From Arcicella aurantiaca (GTDB lineage: Bacteria > Bacteroidota > Bacteroidia > Cytophagales > Spirosomataceae): 64,000 bases of DNA. A program made the position numbers and the translations under genes. Under the pieces are notes generated by a model. That model saw nothing but the letters and a program-made list of their open reading frames with translations. It searched no databases and was not told where the DNA came from. Positions 52,110 to 60,278 of the stretch are shown here, in pieces (positions within the stretch are counted from its first letter, which is position 1; every line of letters starts with the position of its first letter). The stretch is from contig NZ_QGGO01000001.1 of the NCBI RefSeq assembly GCF_003148625.1, positions 248,001 through 312,000 of the forward strand. The letters are read 5' to 3'.

Positions 52110-52775
52110 ATGACTTTTAGAAAACGACTTCAATATCTTTTGGTAAAACGCTTACGAATTTCGAATAAAAATGCCTTGACTTTAATTAATGAAGGAAAAG
52201 TATTGGTAAATAATGCGGAAGTCTTTGAAAATGTTGTGATTAATCCAGAAGATTCTGTTGTGTTTGAAGAACAAATTTTACAGGAAGGAAAGACGTTTCT
52301 TTATGTCGCTTTTTATAAACCAAGAGGAATTGAAACGACTTTAAATCTTGAAATTGAGGATAATTTAAAAGCCATTTTACCTTTCAAAGAAGAACTTTTT
52401 CCAGTTGGAAGATTAGATAAAGAATCGGAGGGATTATTGGTTTTGACTAATGATGGACGACTTTTTGACAAAACGCTCAGAAGTGAACATCAAACAGAAA
52501 AAGAATATTTAGTGATAGTTGATAAAATCATTGATGAAGATTTTGTTCAAAAAATGTCAGCAGGAATTACTATTTTAGGGAAAAAAACTTTGCCTTGTCG
52601 AGTTGAAAAAATAGATGATTTTACGTTTAAAATTATTCTCATTCAAGGAATTAATCGGCAAATAAGAAGAATGTGCTATAAGTTAGACTATGGAGTTTTG
52701 AAATTAGTCAGAGTAAGAATAGGAGAGGTAGAATTGAAAGATTTAGCTCCGAATGGTTTTAGATATTTTAAGTAA
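52110..52775 (+). CDS. rRNA pseudouridine synthase, RsuA/RluB/RluF family
   Basis: This 221-residue enzyme isomerises a uridine in rRNA. An N-terminal S4 RNA-binding domain (residues 1-55, RISNKNALTLINEGKVLVNN) is followed by the catalytic domain with FPVGRLDKESEGLLVLTNDG, in which the Asp of GRLD is the nucleophile, and the closing INRQIRRMCYKLDYGV. The pattern YKPRGIETT and the length resemble RluF, which acts on 23S rRNA, but RluB or RluE are possible. Its TAA stop (52773-52775) lies in the palindrome that follows. It converges with queA. Confidence 0.9.
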   Translation: MTFRKRLQYLLVKRLRISNKNALTLINEGKVLVNNAEVFENVVINPEDSVVFEEQILQEGKTFLYVAFYKPRGIETTLNLEIEDNLKAILPFKEELFPVGRLDKESEGLLVLTNDGRLFDKTLRSEHQTEKEYLVIVDKIIDEDFVQKMSAGITILGKKTLPCRVEKIDDFTFKIILIQGINRQIRRMCYKLDYGVLKLVRVRIGEVELKDLAPNGFRYFK

Positions 52776-52825
52776 CACAGACTTTAGTCTGTTGTATTGT
52801 TTACAGACTAAAGTCTGTGTTACTT
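52770..52825. repeat. GTAACACAG-type palindrome pair, copy 1
   Basis: Arms at 52770-52792 and 52803-52825 pair perfectly over 23 bases, each with the inner palindrome CAGACTTTAGTCTG. The left arm holds the TAA stop of the pseudouridine synthase. A second member of the family is at 60913-60972. Confidence 0.88.
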
Positions 52826-52830
52826 TAAAA

Positions 52831-53883
52831 TTAGATAATCAACATGGCATCTCCATACGTGAAGAATTTATATTTTTCTTTGATTGCTACTTCATAAGCT
52901 TCACGAACCAACTCAAAGCCACCAAAAGCTGAAGTCATCATAATTAATACAGACTCAGGTAAGTGGAAGTTTGTTAATAAAGCATTAGGAATTCTAAAAT
53001 CGTAAGGAGGGAAGATAAATTTATCAGTCCAACCTTCAATTGGTTTTAAGTGACCGTCAGCAGAAACAGACGATTCTAATGCTCTCATTGACGTTGTTCC
53101 GATGGCACAAATTCTTTTCTTAGCATCAATTCCTGCATTTACAACATCACAAGTTTCTTGCGTGATATTGAAATTCTCAGAATCAGTTTTATGTTTTGTC
53201 AAATCTTCAACATCAACTTGACGGAACGTGCCTAAACCAACGTGAAGTGTTAATGGAGTGAAATTAATTCCTTTCAACTCTAAACGTTTCATGATGATTT
53301 TAGAGAAGTGCATACCCGCTGTTGGAGCAGCAACTGCACCTACTTTATCAGCATAAATCGTTTGAAAACGCTCTTCATCAGAAGGTTCAACGTTACGTTT
53401 GAAACGGATTTCGTCTGGAAGTGGTGTTTCGCCTAACAAATGGATTTGCTTCATTAAAGCATCGTGGTCGCCATCGTATAAGAAACGAATTGTACGTCCA
53501 CGAGAAGTAGTATTATCAATTACTTCGGCTACTAAATCACTATCACCAAAGTACAATTTGTTACCAACACGGATTTTACGAGCAGGGTCAACTAAAACAT
53601 CCCAAAGACGGTGTTCACGATTTAATTCACGTAGTAAAAAAACTTCAATTTTTGCTCCTGTTTTTTCTTTTTGACCAAATAAACGAGCAGGGAAAACTTT
53701 AGTATCATTCGTTACCATTACATCGCCATCATCAAAATAATCCAAAATATCCGTAAACATTCGGTGTTCGATGGTTTGTGTTTTACGATTTACAACCATC
53801 ATACGTGATTCACCTCTATTTTCTGTTGGGTAAAGTGATATAAGATTGTTGGGTAGATCGAATCTAAATTCAGAGAGTTTCAT
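52831..53883 (-). CDS. queA: S-adenosylmethionine:tRNA ribosyltransferase-isomerase
   Basis: QueA transfers the ribose part of SAM to preQ1 in tRNA, making epoxyqueuosine. The 350-residue product has the family start [19 protein letters not shown], the conserved [18 protein letters not shown] and [11 protein letters not shown], and the closing [16 protein letters not shown] use the ATG at 53883; an ATG at 53919 is in frame but adds 12 unconserved residues. A TATATTTG box on the minus strand (54049-54056) could be its -7 element. Other queuosine genes are not in the window. Confidence 0.96.
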   Translation of the reverse strand: MKLSEFRFDLPNNLISLYPTENRGESRMMVVNRKTQTIEHRMFTDILDYFDDGDVMVTNDTKVFPARLFGQKEKTGAKIEVFLLRELNREHRLWDVLVDPARKIRVGNKLYFGDSDLVAEVIDNTTSRGRTIRFLYDGDHDALMKQIHLLGETPLPDEIRFKRNVEPSDEERFQTIYADKVGAVAAPTAGMHFSKIIMKRLELKGINFTPLTLHVGLGTFRQVDVEDLTKHKTDSENFNITQETCDVVNAGIDAKKRICAIGTTSMRALESSVSADGHLKPIEGWTDKFIFPPYDFRIPNALLTNFHLPESVLIMMTSAFGGFELVREAYEVAIKEKYKFFTYGDAMLII

Positions 53884-54260
53884 TCTAATAATGTTTGCGG
53901 TTTTTTCGCTTGGAATCATCTGTCTGTTGGTTTTGTAATGTTTGGGATAAATAAAAGGATATGGTTTAGTTGATTTTCACAGTTGGAAAATCTTGATTTT
54001 ATACCAAAGCCTATTGCCCTAAGACTTCCGACCTCAATACGATTCTTGCAAATATACAATTTTAAGATAGGGCTTGTCAATGAAAAGACGAAATAAAAAC
54101 GGATATTTTTTTAAGGGATATGAAACAAGACCAATTATTTGTATTACTTTTCGAGTTTATCAATTTATTTTCCATCCTCGAAAAAGTTGATAATTGAGTT
54201 TGTGAAATTTATTGATATTTTTAAAATTATTCAGAAATTAAGTTGAAAATCCTTTAAAAA
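53884..54260. other. Divergent intergenic region, mostly featureless
   Basis: This 377-base gap contains a minus-strand TATATTTG box (54049-54056) with a CAAT at 54078-54081 in rough -33 position for queA. No repeat array is present, which is unusual for this window but fits the rule that the arrays sit at gene ends, not starts. A 36-codon frame at 54080-54190 has no support. Confidence 0.45.
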
Positions 54261-55337
54261 ATGTTTTTTTATCAACAACAAATTCAAAATAGACGCAAGA
54301 AAAAGCGTTTTTTGATAGCATTTTTATTAATCTTAGGATTTATTGTTTGGCAAAGAGATTGGTGTATTTATCTTTATCAACAAGCAAAAGGTGGTTTAGA
54401 TGTAGCTTTTAATACTCGTCCTTTAGCAGAAGTTTTACAAGACAAAAATGTTCCAGATTCCTTAAAAAAACGAATTTTATATATTCAAGAAATTAGAAAA
54501 TATGCCATTGATTCGTTGAATTTGCAAGATAATCCTGATGTTTATCAAACACTTTATGACCAGCAAGGCAAGCCATTGGTTCATTTATTAACTGTGGCTG
54601 AACGCTATAAAATGGAAGCGAAATTGTTTAGTTTTCCGTTGGTAAGTTTGTTTATTGGAGATTTTACCTATAAAGGCTTTTTTGATTCTACATTGGCGGT
54701 GTCGGAAGAAAAACTTTGGAAAAATAAAGGTTATGATACCGAAATGGGACAAGCAGCTGCGTATTCAACATTGGGTTGGTTGCCCGAACCCATTTTGTCG
54801 AGTATGTTGTATTATTCAGATGGAAAGTTGGCAAGTTTAATCATTCACGAAATGACTCATGGCACTGTTTATGTAAAGAATGACCATGAAACCAGCGAGA
54901 ATTTAGCCAATTTTGTAGGAGATTATGGAGCAAAGCGTTTTCTTAAATATAAGTATGGAAGTGAATCTGATATTTATAAAAAGTACGTACAAGGAAGAAT
55001 TTTTAGAGATAAATTTATTCGGCACCTCAATCGGGGAACGTTAAAATTAGATAGCCTTTACCGAAACTTTAAGCCTAATTATTCGTCAAAGTATAAGGAT
55101 TCCTTAAAATATGCGTTAATTGAAAAAATTGAACGAAGTAAAGATTCAATTTATGCTCAATTACCTAATCTCCCAAAGTATCAATTTGATAAAAACAATT
55201 TGCCCAATAATGCTTATTTCGTAAGTTTCAAGACGTATAATTCAAAGAAAAATGAATTTGAAATAATGTTTAAGGATAAATTTAAAGGTGATTTTGAGGC
55301 ATTCTTAAAGTACATGAAATCAAAATATAACGAATAG
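54261..55337 (+). CDS. Predicted aminopeptidase (zinc HExxH protein)
   Basis: This 358-residue protein has an N-terminal membrane segment (about residues 17-33) and a large extracytoplasmic part. The zinc-protease motif HEMTH lies at about residues 195-199, followed by the DHETSENLANFVGDYGA helix that supplies the third ligand (Glu). It fits the putative-aminopeptidase family (PF10023-like), although no member has a well-known substrate. The ATG at 54261 is the start. It lies 11 bases before the DUF3108 gene, so the two are co-transcribed and may act on the same envelope structure. Confidence 0.82.
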   Translation: MFFYQQQIQNRRKKKRFLIAFLLILGFIVWQRDWCIYLYQQAKGGLDVAFNTRPLAEVLQDKNVPDSLKKRILYIQEIRKYAIDSLNLQDNPDVYQTLYDQQGKPLVHLLTVAERYKMEAKLFSFPLVSLFIGDFTYKGFFDSTLAVSEEKLWKNKGYDTEMGQAAAYSTLGWLPEPILSSMLYYSDGKLASLIIHEMTHGTVYVKNDHETSENLANFVGDYGAKRFLKYKYGSESDIYKKYVQGRIFRDKFIRHLNRGTLKLDSLYRNFKPNYSSKYKDSLKYALIEKIERSKDSIYAQLPNLPKYQFDKNNLPNNAYFVSFKTYNSKKNEFEIMFKDKFKGDFEAFLKYMKSKYNE

Positions 55338-55348
55338 TATAGACCAAA

Positions 55349-56143
55349 ATGAAAAGATTATTTTTTGCAGCTTCTTTTTTGATTGCAGCTTTGAGTTTCA
55401 AATCGGCTGAACGTGAGCGTGTTATAGAACAAAGTAGTTTTACAACGGGTGAGCATATTGAATATCGTGTTCACTATGGCTTTGTAAATGCCGCCGAAGC
55501 TATCGTTGATGTTGATGATAAATTTCAAAACTCAAATGGTCGTCAATGTTATAAAGTTGACATTGTGGCTCGTACACTTGGTATGACGGATTGGTTTACA
55601 AAAGTGCGTGACGTTTGGACTTCATACATTGATTCAGCCTTGATTTTACCTCAGCAGTTTTATCAGAAAAAACAAGAAGGAACGTATAAAAATGAGCAAA
55701 AAATCGTTTTTAATCATAACTTAAATACGGCTAAACAGTACGATTTGGACGATGATAATGAGAAAAAAACGTACAAAGTTCCCGATAATATTCAAGATGT
55801 AGTGAGTGGCTATTACTTTTTGAGAACGATTGATTTTTCAAAAATGAATGTCGGCGAAAGTGTGCCTGTAACTTTCTTTTTTGAGGGAGAAGTTTATAAT
55901 ATGCGACTAAAATATAGAGGGAAGGAAGTGGTTAAAACCAAATTTGGAAAGATTAATACTTTCAAAATAACGCCTCAATTACCTAAAAATAACTTTTTCC
56001 AAGATGAAGAATCTGTAAAATTATGGGTGACTGACGATGCCAATAAAATCCCTGTGCGTGCTGAGGTTGAATTGAAAATTGGCTCTTTAGCTTTGGATAT
56101 TAAGAAGTTTGGAGGTTTGAGAAATACCATGAAGTTTTATTGA
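55349..56143 (+). CDS. DUF3108 domain-containing exported protein
   Basis: This 264-residue protein has a signal peptide (about residues 1-19) and a DUF3108 domain, with FTTGEHIEYRVHYGFVNAA near the start, VSGYYFLRTIDFSKMNVGES in the middle and ELKIGSLALDIKKFGGL near the end. The domain is a lipid- or ligand-binding-like beta fold found in envelope proteins of many Gram-negatives; its role is unknown. It follows the predicted aminopeptidase at 11 bases and is the last gene of that operon. An inverted repeat and a heptamer array follow before the photolyase gene. Confidence 0.85.
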   Translation: MKRLFFAASFLIAALSFKSAERERVIEQSSFTTGEHIEYRVHYGFVNAAEAIVDVDDKFQNSNGRQCYKVDIVARTLGMTDWFTKVRDVWTSYIDSALILPQQFYQKKQEGTYKNEQKIVFNHNLNTAKQYDLDDDNEKKTYKVPDNIQDVVSGYYFLRTIDFSKMNVGESVPVTFFFEGEVYNMRLKYRGKEVVKTKFGKINTFKITPQLPKNNFFQDEESVKLWVTDDANKIPVRAEVELKIGSLALDIKKFGGLRNTMKFY

Positions 56144-56150
56144 GATTAGG

Positions 56151-56198
56151 TTTTAGTTGTTGGGTTTTAGAAAGTAAGCTAAAACTCAACAACTAAAA
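56151..56198. repeat. 20-bp inverted repeat after the DUF3108 gene
   Basis: TTTTAGTTGTTGGGTTTTAG at 56151-56170 pairs with 56179-56198 with one mismatch around an eight-base loop. It starts eight bases after the stop codon and ends in a run of A on the plus strand (T on the minus strand). Confidence 0.75.
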
Positions 56199-56239
56199 AA
56201 CATATACTAAAAGGAATCATGCGTAAAAGTAATTTGTCT

Positions 56240-56278
56240 TCTAACACCTAACACCTAACACCTAACACCTAACACCTA
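56240..56278. repeat. Perfect heptamer array (TAGGTGT) starting at the photolyase stop codon
   Basis: Five consecutive copies of the 7-base unit TAGGTGT (read on the minus strand) begin with the photolyase stop codon itself (TAG, 56276-56278). All copies are exact, so this array is young compared with the degenerate ones. Confidence 0.88.
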
Positions 56279-57586
56279 TTCAGCTCCTTTTAACGCTTTT
56301 TGATAAACTTCCAATACTCGTTTTCTGGCAAAATCATGGTCAACCATTGGTAATGGATAATCAAAACTATTTAATTCGGGAACCCATTTTTTGATGTATT
56401 CCAAGTTTTTATCAAATTTCTCAGTTTGTAATCTTGGATTAAAAACTCTAAAATATGGAGCTGCATCACAACCACTGCCAGATGCCCACTGCCAACCTCC
56501 GTTATTAGCAGAAAGGTCAAAATCTAAGAGTTTTTGGGCAAAATAAGCCTCTCCCCAACGCCAATCAATTAATAAATGTTTCGTTAGAAAACTCGCAACA
56601 ATCATACGCACACGATTGTGCATAAAACCCGTTGTATTTAATTCTCGCATTCCTGCATCAACAATTGGATAACCCGTTTTGCCCTCACACCATTTCTTAA
56701 ATTCGTCTTCGTTATTTCTCCATTGAATTTTATCATATTCTCGTCTGAAAGAAACGCCTTGTCCGACGTGCGGAAAATGGTGTAAAATATTGAAATAAAA
56801 ATCTCTCCAAATCAATTCATTCAGCCAAGTTTCGGATAATTTTTGAGCTGTTCTTGCTAATTCTCGGATACTGACCGTACCAAAACGCAAATGAACAGAT
56901 AATTTTGAAGTGCCTTCAATGGCAGGAAAATCTCTTTTTTCTGCATAGTTTTTTACAATATTATCTCTAACCTCTTTTTTGGGAAAAACCGTTGCGGTTG
57001 ATTGAAAACCCATTTCTGCAAGACTTGGAATATCCATTTTTTCGGTTTTCAAGAAGTTATTAAAATACTTTTCATTCGGATATGATTTTAGATAAAAAGT
57101 ATTCACTTTCTCTTTCCATTTTCTACTGTAAGGTGTAAAAACCGTGTAAGGCGTTCCTGCACCAGATAAAACCTCATTTTTTTCAAAAATCGCTTGGTCT
57201 TTAAAAGTGTAGAAATCGGCTGCTTCGGTCATAGCATATTCTTTGACGGCTTCGTCTCTTATTTGAGCGTAAGGTTCGTAGTCATGGTTTGTATAAATTG
57301 CTGAAACATTGTATTCATTCAATAATGCAGGAAAAACTTCTTCTGGAGTTCCGTATTTCACCAATATTGTTGAGCCTAATGCTTGTAATTGCTCTTGAAT
57401 TTCGGTTATGGCATTGTGAATAAACTGTATTCGTTTATCTTTTTTATCTTCTAATTTATCTAAAATATTTCTATCAAAAATGAAAATGGGTAATACGGGA
57501 TTCCCAGATTTGAGGGCATGATATAGACCAGCATTATCATGTAAGCGTAAATCTCGGCGAAACCAAAAAATTGATATTTGTGACAT
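56276..57586 (-). CDS. phr: Deoxyribodipyrimidine photolyase
   Basis: This 436-residue flavoenzyme uses blue light to split pyrimidine dimers in DNA. The N-terminal antenna-cofactor domain starts ISIFWFRRDLRLHDNAGL. The FAD-binding helical domain carries LNELIWRDFYFNILHHFP, HNRVRMIVASFLTKHLLIDW and NNGGWQWASGSGCDAAPYF, with the Trp chain and dimer-binding residues in place. The length is a little under that of class I CPD photolyases (about 470). The ATG at 57586 is standard. Its TAG stop is the first triplet of a heptamer array. A member of the (6-4) class is unlikely on motif grounds. Confidence 0.93.
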   Translation of the reverse strand: MSQISIFWFRRDLRLHDNAGLYHALKSGNPVLPIFIFDRNILDKLEDKKDKRIQFIHNAITEIQEQLQALGSTILVKYGTPEEVFPALLNEYNVSAIYTNHDYEPYAQIRDEAVKEYAMTEAADFYTFKDQAIFEKNEVLSGAGTPYTVFTPYSRKWKEKVNTFYLKSYPNEKYFNNFLKTEKMDIPSLAEMGFQSTATVFPKKEVRDNIVKNYAEKRDFPAIEGTSKLSVHLRFGTVSIRELARTAQKLSETWLNELIWRDFYFNILHHFPHVGQGVSFRREYDKIQWRNNEDEFKKWCEGKTGYPIVDAGMRELNTTGFMHNRVRMIVASFLTKHLLIDWRWGEAYFAQKLLDFDLSANNGGWQWASGSGCDAAPYFRVFNPRLQTEKFDKNLEYIKKWVPELNSFDYPLPMVDHDFARKRVLEVYQKALKGAE

Positions 57587-57592
57587 ATAAAG

Positions 57593-57623
57593 TAGGGGTT
57601 GGGATTTAGGGGTTAGGTATTAG
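57593..57623. repeat. One-sided heptamer array upstream of phr
   Basis: Units TAGGGGT, TGGGATT and TAGGTAT repeat with period seven. The same word order appears, inverted, at 2064-2097 and at about 35161-35198, so this array vocabulary is dispersed. Confidence 0.6.
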
Positions 57624-57848
57624 TATTGTAACTCGATATTAATCAAGCTAATGTAAGGTATTGAATAATAAAAGGAGTACTTACAAATTTCAACTGTCAA
57701 AATAGAGAATTGTTTTGGAATGAAGCTATTAATCTATGTCATTTATACAAATTTTATGTATCTATCTTTCTCCCAATATTTTACCGTTCAATAAATCCGC
57801 TTTGTTTATTCTTAGAAAATCTATTTCTTGCATTCTTTTAAAACAAAT

Positions 57849-58061
57849 CGGAATTATCTACCATTTGGCGGACTCTTTTAAGGTTACACTTCTCCGAAGT
57901 GGGTACGAGAATTTTCACTATATTCTATAAAGGTTGAACCTCTCCGAGGTATAAATCGACACAATTTCGGAGAAATTCAACCTTTGTAGCACAAGAATAG
58001 CCTCGAATTACGGGCTTCGGAGAAGCCTAACCTTAATTCCGCCAAATAGTAGATAATTCCG
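57849..58061. mobile_element. 213-bp MITE-like element with 24-bp TIRs and 8-bp direct repeats
   Basis: The ends at 57849-57872 and 58038-58061 are inverted repeats with 23 of 24 bases matching (CGGAATTATCTAC outermost). The flanks carry the same 8-mer AAACAAAT at 57841-57848 and 58062-58069, which looks like a target-site duplication. Inside are four palindromic units of AAGGTT...CTCCGAGG type, arranged A, B, B-inverse, A-inverse. There is no coding frame of note; a 64-codon frame at 57736-57930 runs through it by chance. It lies 23 bases before the DUF898 start codon. The mobilising transposase is not in the window. Confidence 0.85.
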
Positions 58062-58084
58062 AAACAAATAAACCGAAACTACGA

Positions 58085-59044
58085 ATGGAAAACGAACAAC
58101 CGCAATTCAGACAATTCTCCTATCACGGAGACGGAACAGAATTATTTAAAATCTACATCGTCAATTGGCTTCTAACAATTGTAACCTTCGGACTTTATTA
58201 TCCTTGGGCAAAAGCTTCTCTCTTAAAATACAACTATCAGCATACCAAATTTGATGGCTCAAATTTTACTTTTCATGGTACTGGTAAAGAAATGTTTAAG
58301 GGGTTTATTAAGATAATTGGGGTGATTGGGGTACTTTATGGGGCATTGATTGCCGCACAATTGTCTGGTAATACTACTTTGACCATAGTTGTTTTACTTG
58401 GCTTTTATGTTATTTTACTGCTTTTAGTGCCTATTGCCTTGCACGGTTCAATGCGTTATCGTACCTCAAGAAGTTCTTGGCGAGGTATCCACTTTGGTTA
58501 TCGTGGAGATAGAAGCGAGCTAACGAAACAATTTTTGACCGATGCTTTTTTGACAATCATAACATTCGGAATTTACGGTGCATGGTTTATCAATAATCTG
58601 CGGACTTATATTATTGGCAATATTCGTTTTGGCAATATTACCTTTCAATATACAGGCAATGGAGGTGATTTCTTTTGGCTAAATTTTAAAGGAAGACTAT
58701 TATCAGTTTTGACTTTGGGTATTTATTTTTTCTGGTATTCTATGGATTTATTCGACTACTTTATTGAAAATATTTATGCCGAGCAAAATGGAAAACCTTT
58801 ACCAATTCGTTCAACTGCTAAAGGCTCAGACTTCTTTTTGTTGAGTATTGTGAATGGACTAATGCTTTCCTTTACTTTAGGATTGGCTTTTCCGTGGGTT
58901 CAAGCACGAGTTTTTCGCTTTTTCATGTCAAATATTTGGGTTCAAGGAGATTTTGACGGAAACTCATTGGTGCAAACAGAAGCAGAATACAGAGACGCAT
59001 CGGGCGATGATATGGTGGATATGTTAGACCTTAACTTAATTTAA
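58085..59044 (+). CDS. YjgN/DUF898 family membrane protein
   Basis: This 319-residue inner-membrane protein has three related units, each starting with an F-x-Y-x-G-x-G/D motif (FSYHGDGTELFKIY, FGYRGDRSELTKQF, FQYTGNGGDFFWLN) and followed by membrane segments, about six to eight in all. That is the YjgN/DUF898 plan. The biochemical role is unknown. Its stop overlaps the start of the M48 protease gene by one base (TAATG), a tight translational coupling that suggests joint work at the membrane. The MITE-like element lies directly in its leader, so its promoter may have been changed by the insertion. Confidence 0.88.
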   Translation: MENEQPQFRQFSYHGDGTELFKIYIVNWLLTIVTFGLYYPWAKASLLKYNYQHTKFDGSNFTFHGTGKEMFKGFIKIIGVIGVLYGALIAAQLSGNTTLTIVVLLGFYVILLLLVPIALHGSMRYRTSRSSWRGIHFGYRGDRSELTKQFLTDAFLTIITFGIYGAWFINNLRTYIIGNIRFGNITFQYTGNGGDFFWLNFKGRLLSVLTLGIYFFWYSMDLFDYFIENIYAEQNGKPLPIRSTAKGSDFFLLSIVNGLMLSFTLGLAFPWVQARVFRFFMSNIWVQGDFDGNSLVQTEAEYRDASGDDMVDMLDLNLI

Positions 59045-60165
59045 TGAATACTTTTCAAATAAAATATTTTGATGGAGTAACTTCTGCTATTCAAGAAGGA
59101 ACTGTAAAATTGTCGTATGGACATTGGGATATTAGGCTTGAAAAACCTGATGGAACAATGTCTTCCATTCATTGGCAATTGAAAGATATAAAGCAAACTG
59201 AGTTTGTGGGGAATACCAATATTTTTAAATATGGCGATTTTCCACAACAAACGCTTGAATGTAACGACCCTGATTTTGTCAAAGCACTTTCTCTGCAATA
59301 TCCTGATTATGAATTTTTTAAGAAAGAATATTTTTGGGCTTTGAATAAAGGAACAGGCGTTTTTGTGGGAATTACTGTTGTGTTATTGTTGCTCTGTGTA
59401 GGCGTTTATAAATATATTTTGCCCTCAGTTGCTGAAAGTTTAGCGTTAACTGTTCCGCAAGAATATGAGATAAAGTGGGGAAATATGATGTTTGAAAATA
59501 TGATTCAAGCACCGAAAAAGGGAGAAATGGGCAGCGAGTTAAATCTGACAAAAAATGATACTCTGAGCCGACTCGCCAATCAATTTGTGAAGGAAATTGA
59601 TTTTAAAACCACTTATCCTATCAAAATAACGGTCGTAAATGAAAAAGTGGTCAATGCTTTTGCTCTTCCTGGTGGTAATGTAGTTGTATTTAACGGCTTA
59701 CTAAAAAAGATGAAGACCAAAGAAGAATTTGCTGCTTTATTGGGGCATGAAGTTGCTCACGTAACGCATAAACATTCTTTGAAAAATATCTTTAGAAGTT
59801 TGTCTGGCTATTTGTTTATGTCTTTGATTACGAATGACTTAAACGGAATAACGGCGGTCATTTTAGACAATGCCAATAAATTACAAAACTTAGGTTATTC
59901 GAGAGAATTAGAAGCTGAAGCCGACGAAAGTTCGATGAAAACGTTAAAGGAAAATAAGATTCCGACGAAAGGTTTATTGAATCTTTTTAAAATTTTAGAA
60001 GATAGCTCGCAAGTTGCTCCTCCAGAATTATTGAGTTCTCATCCACTCACAGAAGAACGCATGAAGTTTGCCAAAAAGAATCAAATTATGAATGAAAAAA
60101 TTATCGAAAATCCTCGTTTAGAGTCAATATGGAAGGAAATACTTATTGCAGAGAATAAATTATAG
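59044..60165 (+). CDS. M48 family zinc metalloprotease with N-terminal membrane anchor
   Basis: This 373-residue protein has an N-terminal region of about 100 residues without clear similarity, a membrane segment at about residues 107-128 (GVFVGITVVLLLLCVGVYKYI) and an M48 peptidase domain. The zinc motif is HEVAH in LLGHEVAHVTHKHSLKN (near residue 236), with the third ligand in SRELEAEADESSMKTL. M48 proteases act in envelope quality control. Coupling to the DUF898 gene suggests that both act on one membrane pathway; similar DUF898-M48 pairs occur elsewhere in Bacteroidota and Proteobacteria (from memory). Its TAG stop starts a heptamer array. Confidence 0.9.
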   Translation: MNTFQIKYFDGVTSAIQEGTVKLSYGHWDIRLEKPDGTMSSIHWQLKDIKQTEFVGNTNIFKYGDFPQQTLECNDPDFVKALSLQYPDYEFFKKEYFWALNKGTGVFVGITVVLLLLCVGVYKYILPSVAESLALTVPQEYEIKWGNMMFENMIQAPKKGEMGSELNLTKNDTLSRLANQFVKEIDFKTTYPIKITVVNEKVVNAFALPGGNVVVFNGLLKKMKTKEEFAALLGHEVAHVTHKHSLKNIFRSLSGYLFMSLITNDLNGITAVILDNANKLQNLGYSRELEAEADESSMKTLKENKIPTKGLLNLFKILEDSSQVAPPELLSSHPLTEERMKFAKKNQIMNEKIIENPRLESIWKEILIAENKL

Positions 60166-60278
60166 AGAATAGATTTTAGAGAATAGGGATTAAGTTTATA
60201 ATAGATTTCGAAGATGGGACAGGATAGTTTTCTCTAAACTCTATTCTCTGAAATCTATCATCTATTCTCTGAACTCTA
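60163..60278. repeat. Stop-to-stop heptamer inverted repeat (TAGAGAA type)
   Basis: On the plus strand the M48 stop TAG (60163-60165) opens units such as TAGAGAA and TAGATTT. On the minus strand the ABC ATPase stop TAG (60276-60278) opens units such as TAGAGTT and CAGAGAA. The two arrays are inverse to each other and fill the convergent gap completely. Confidence 0.85.

Noticed and set aside
54080-54190. A 36-codon plus-strand frame in the queA gap
   Set aside because: No promoter box in place, no hydrophobic or conserved segment, and the area probably holds the queA promoter. Unlike the 33459 gene, no gene-end repeat follows it.
56240-56278. Telomere-type repeat
   Set aside because: TAGGTGT copies resemble telomeric repeats only by chance; the array is 37 bases, internal, and belongs to the heptamer class seen at many gene ends.
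57736-57930. A 64-codon plus-strand frame before the DUF898 gene
   Set aside because: It crosses the left end of the MITE-like element, has no family similarity and no conserved start context.
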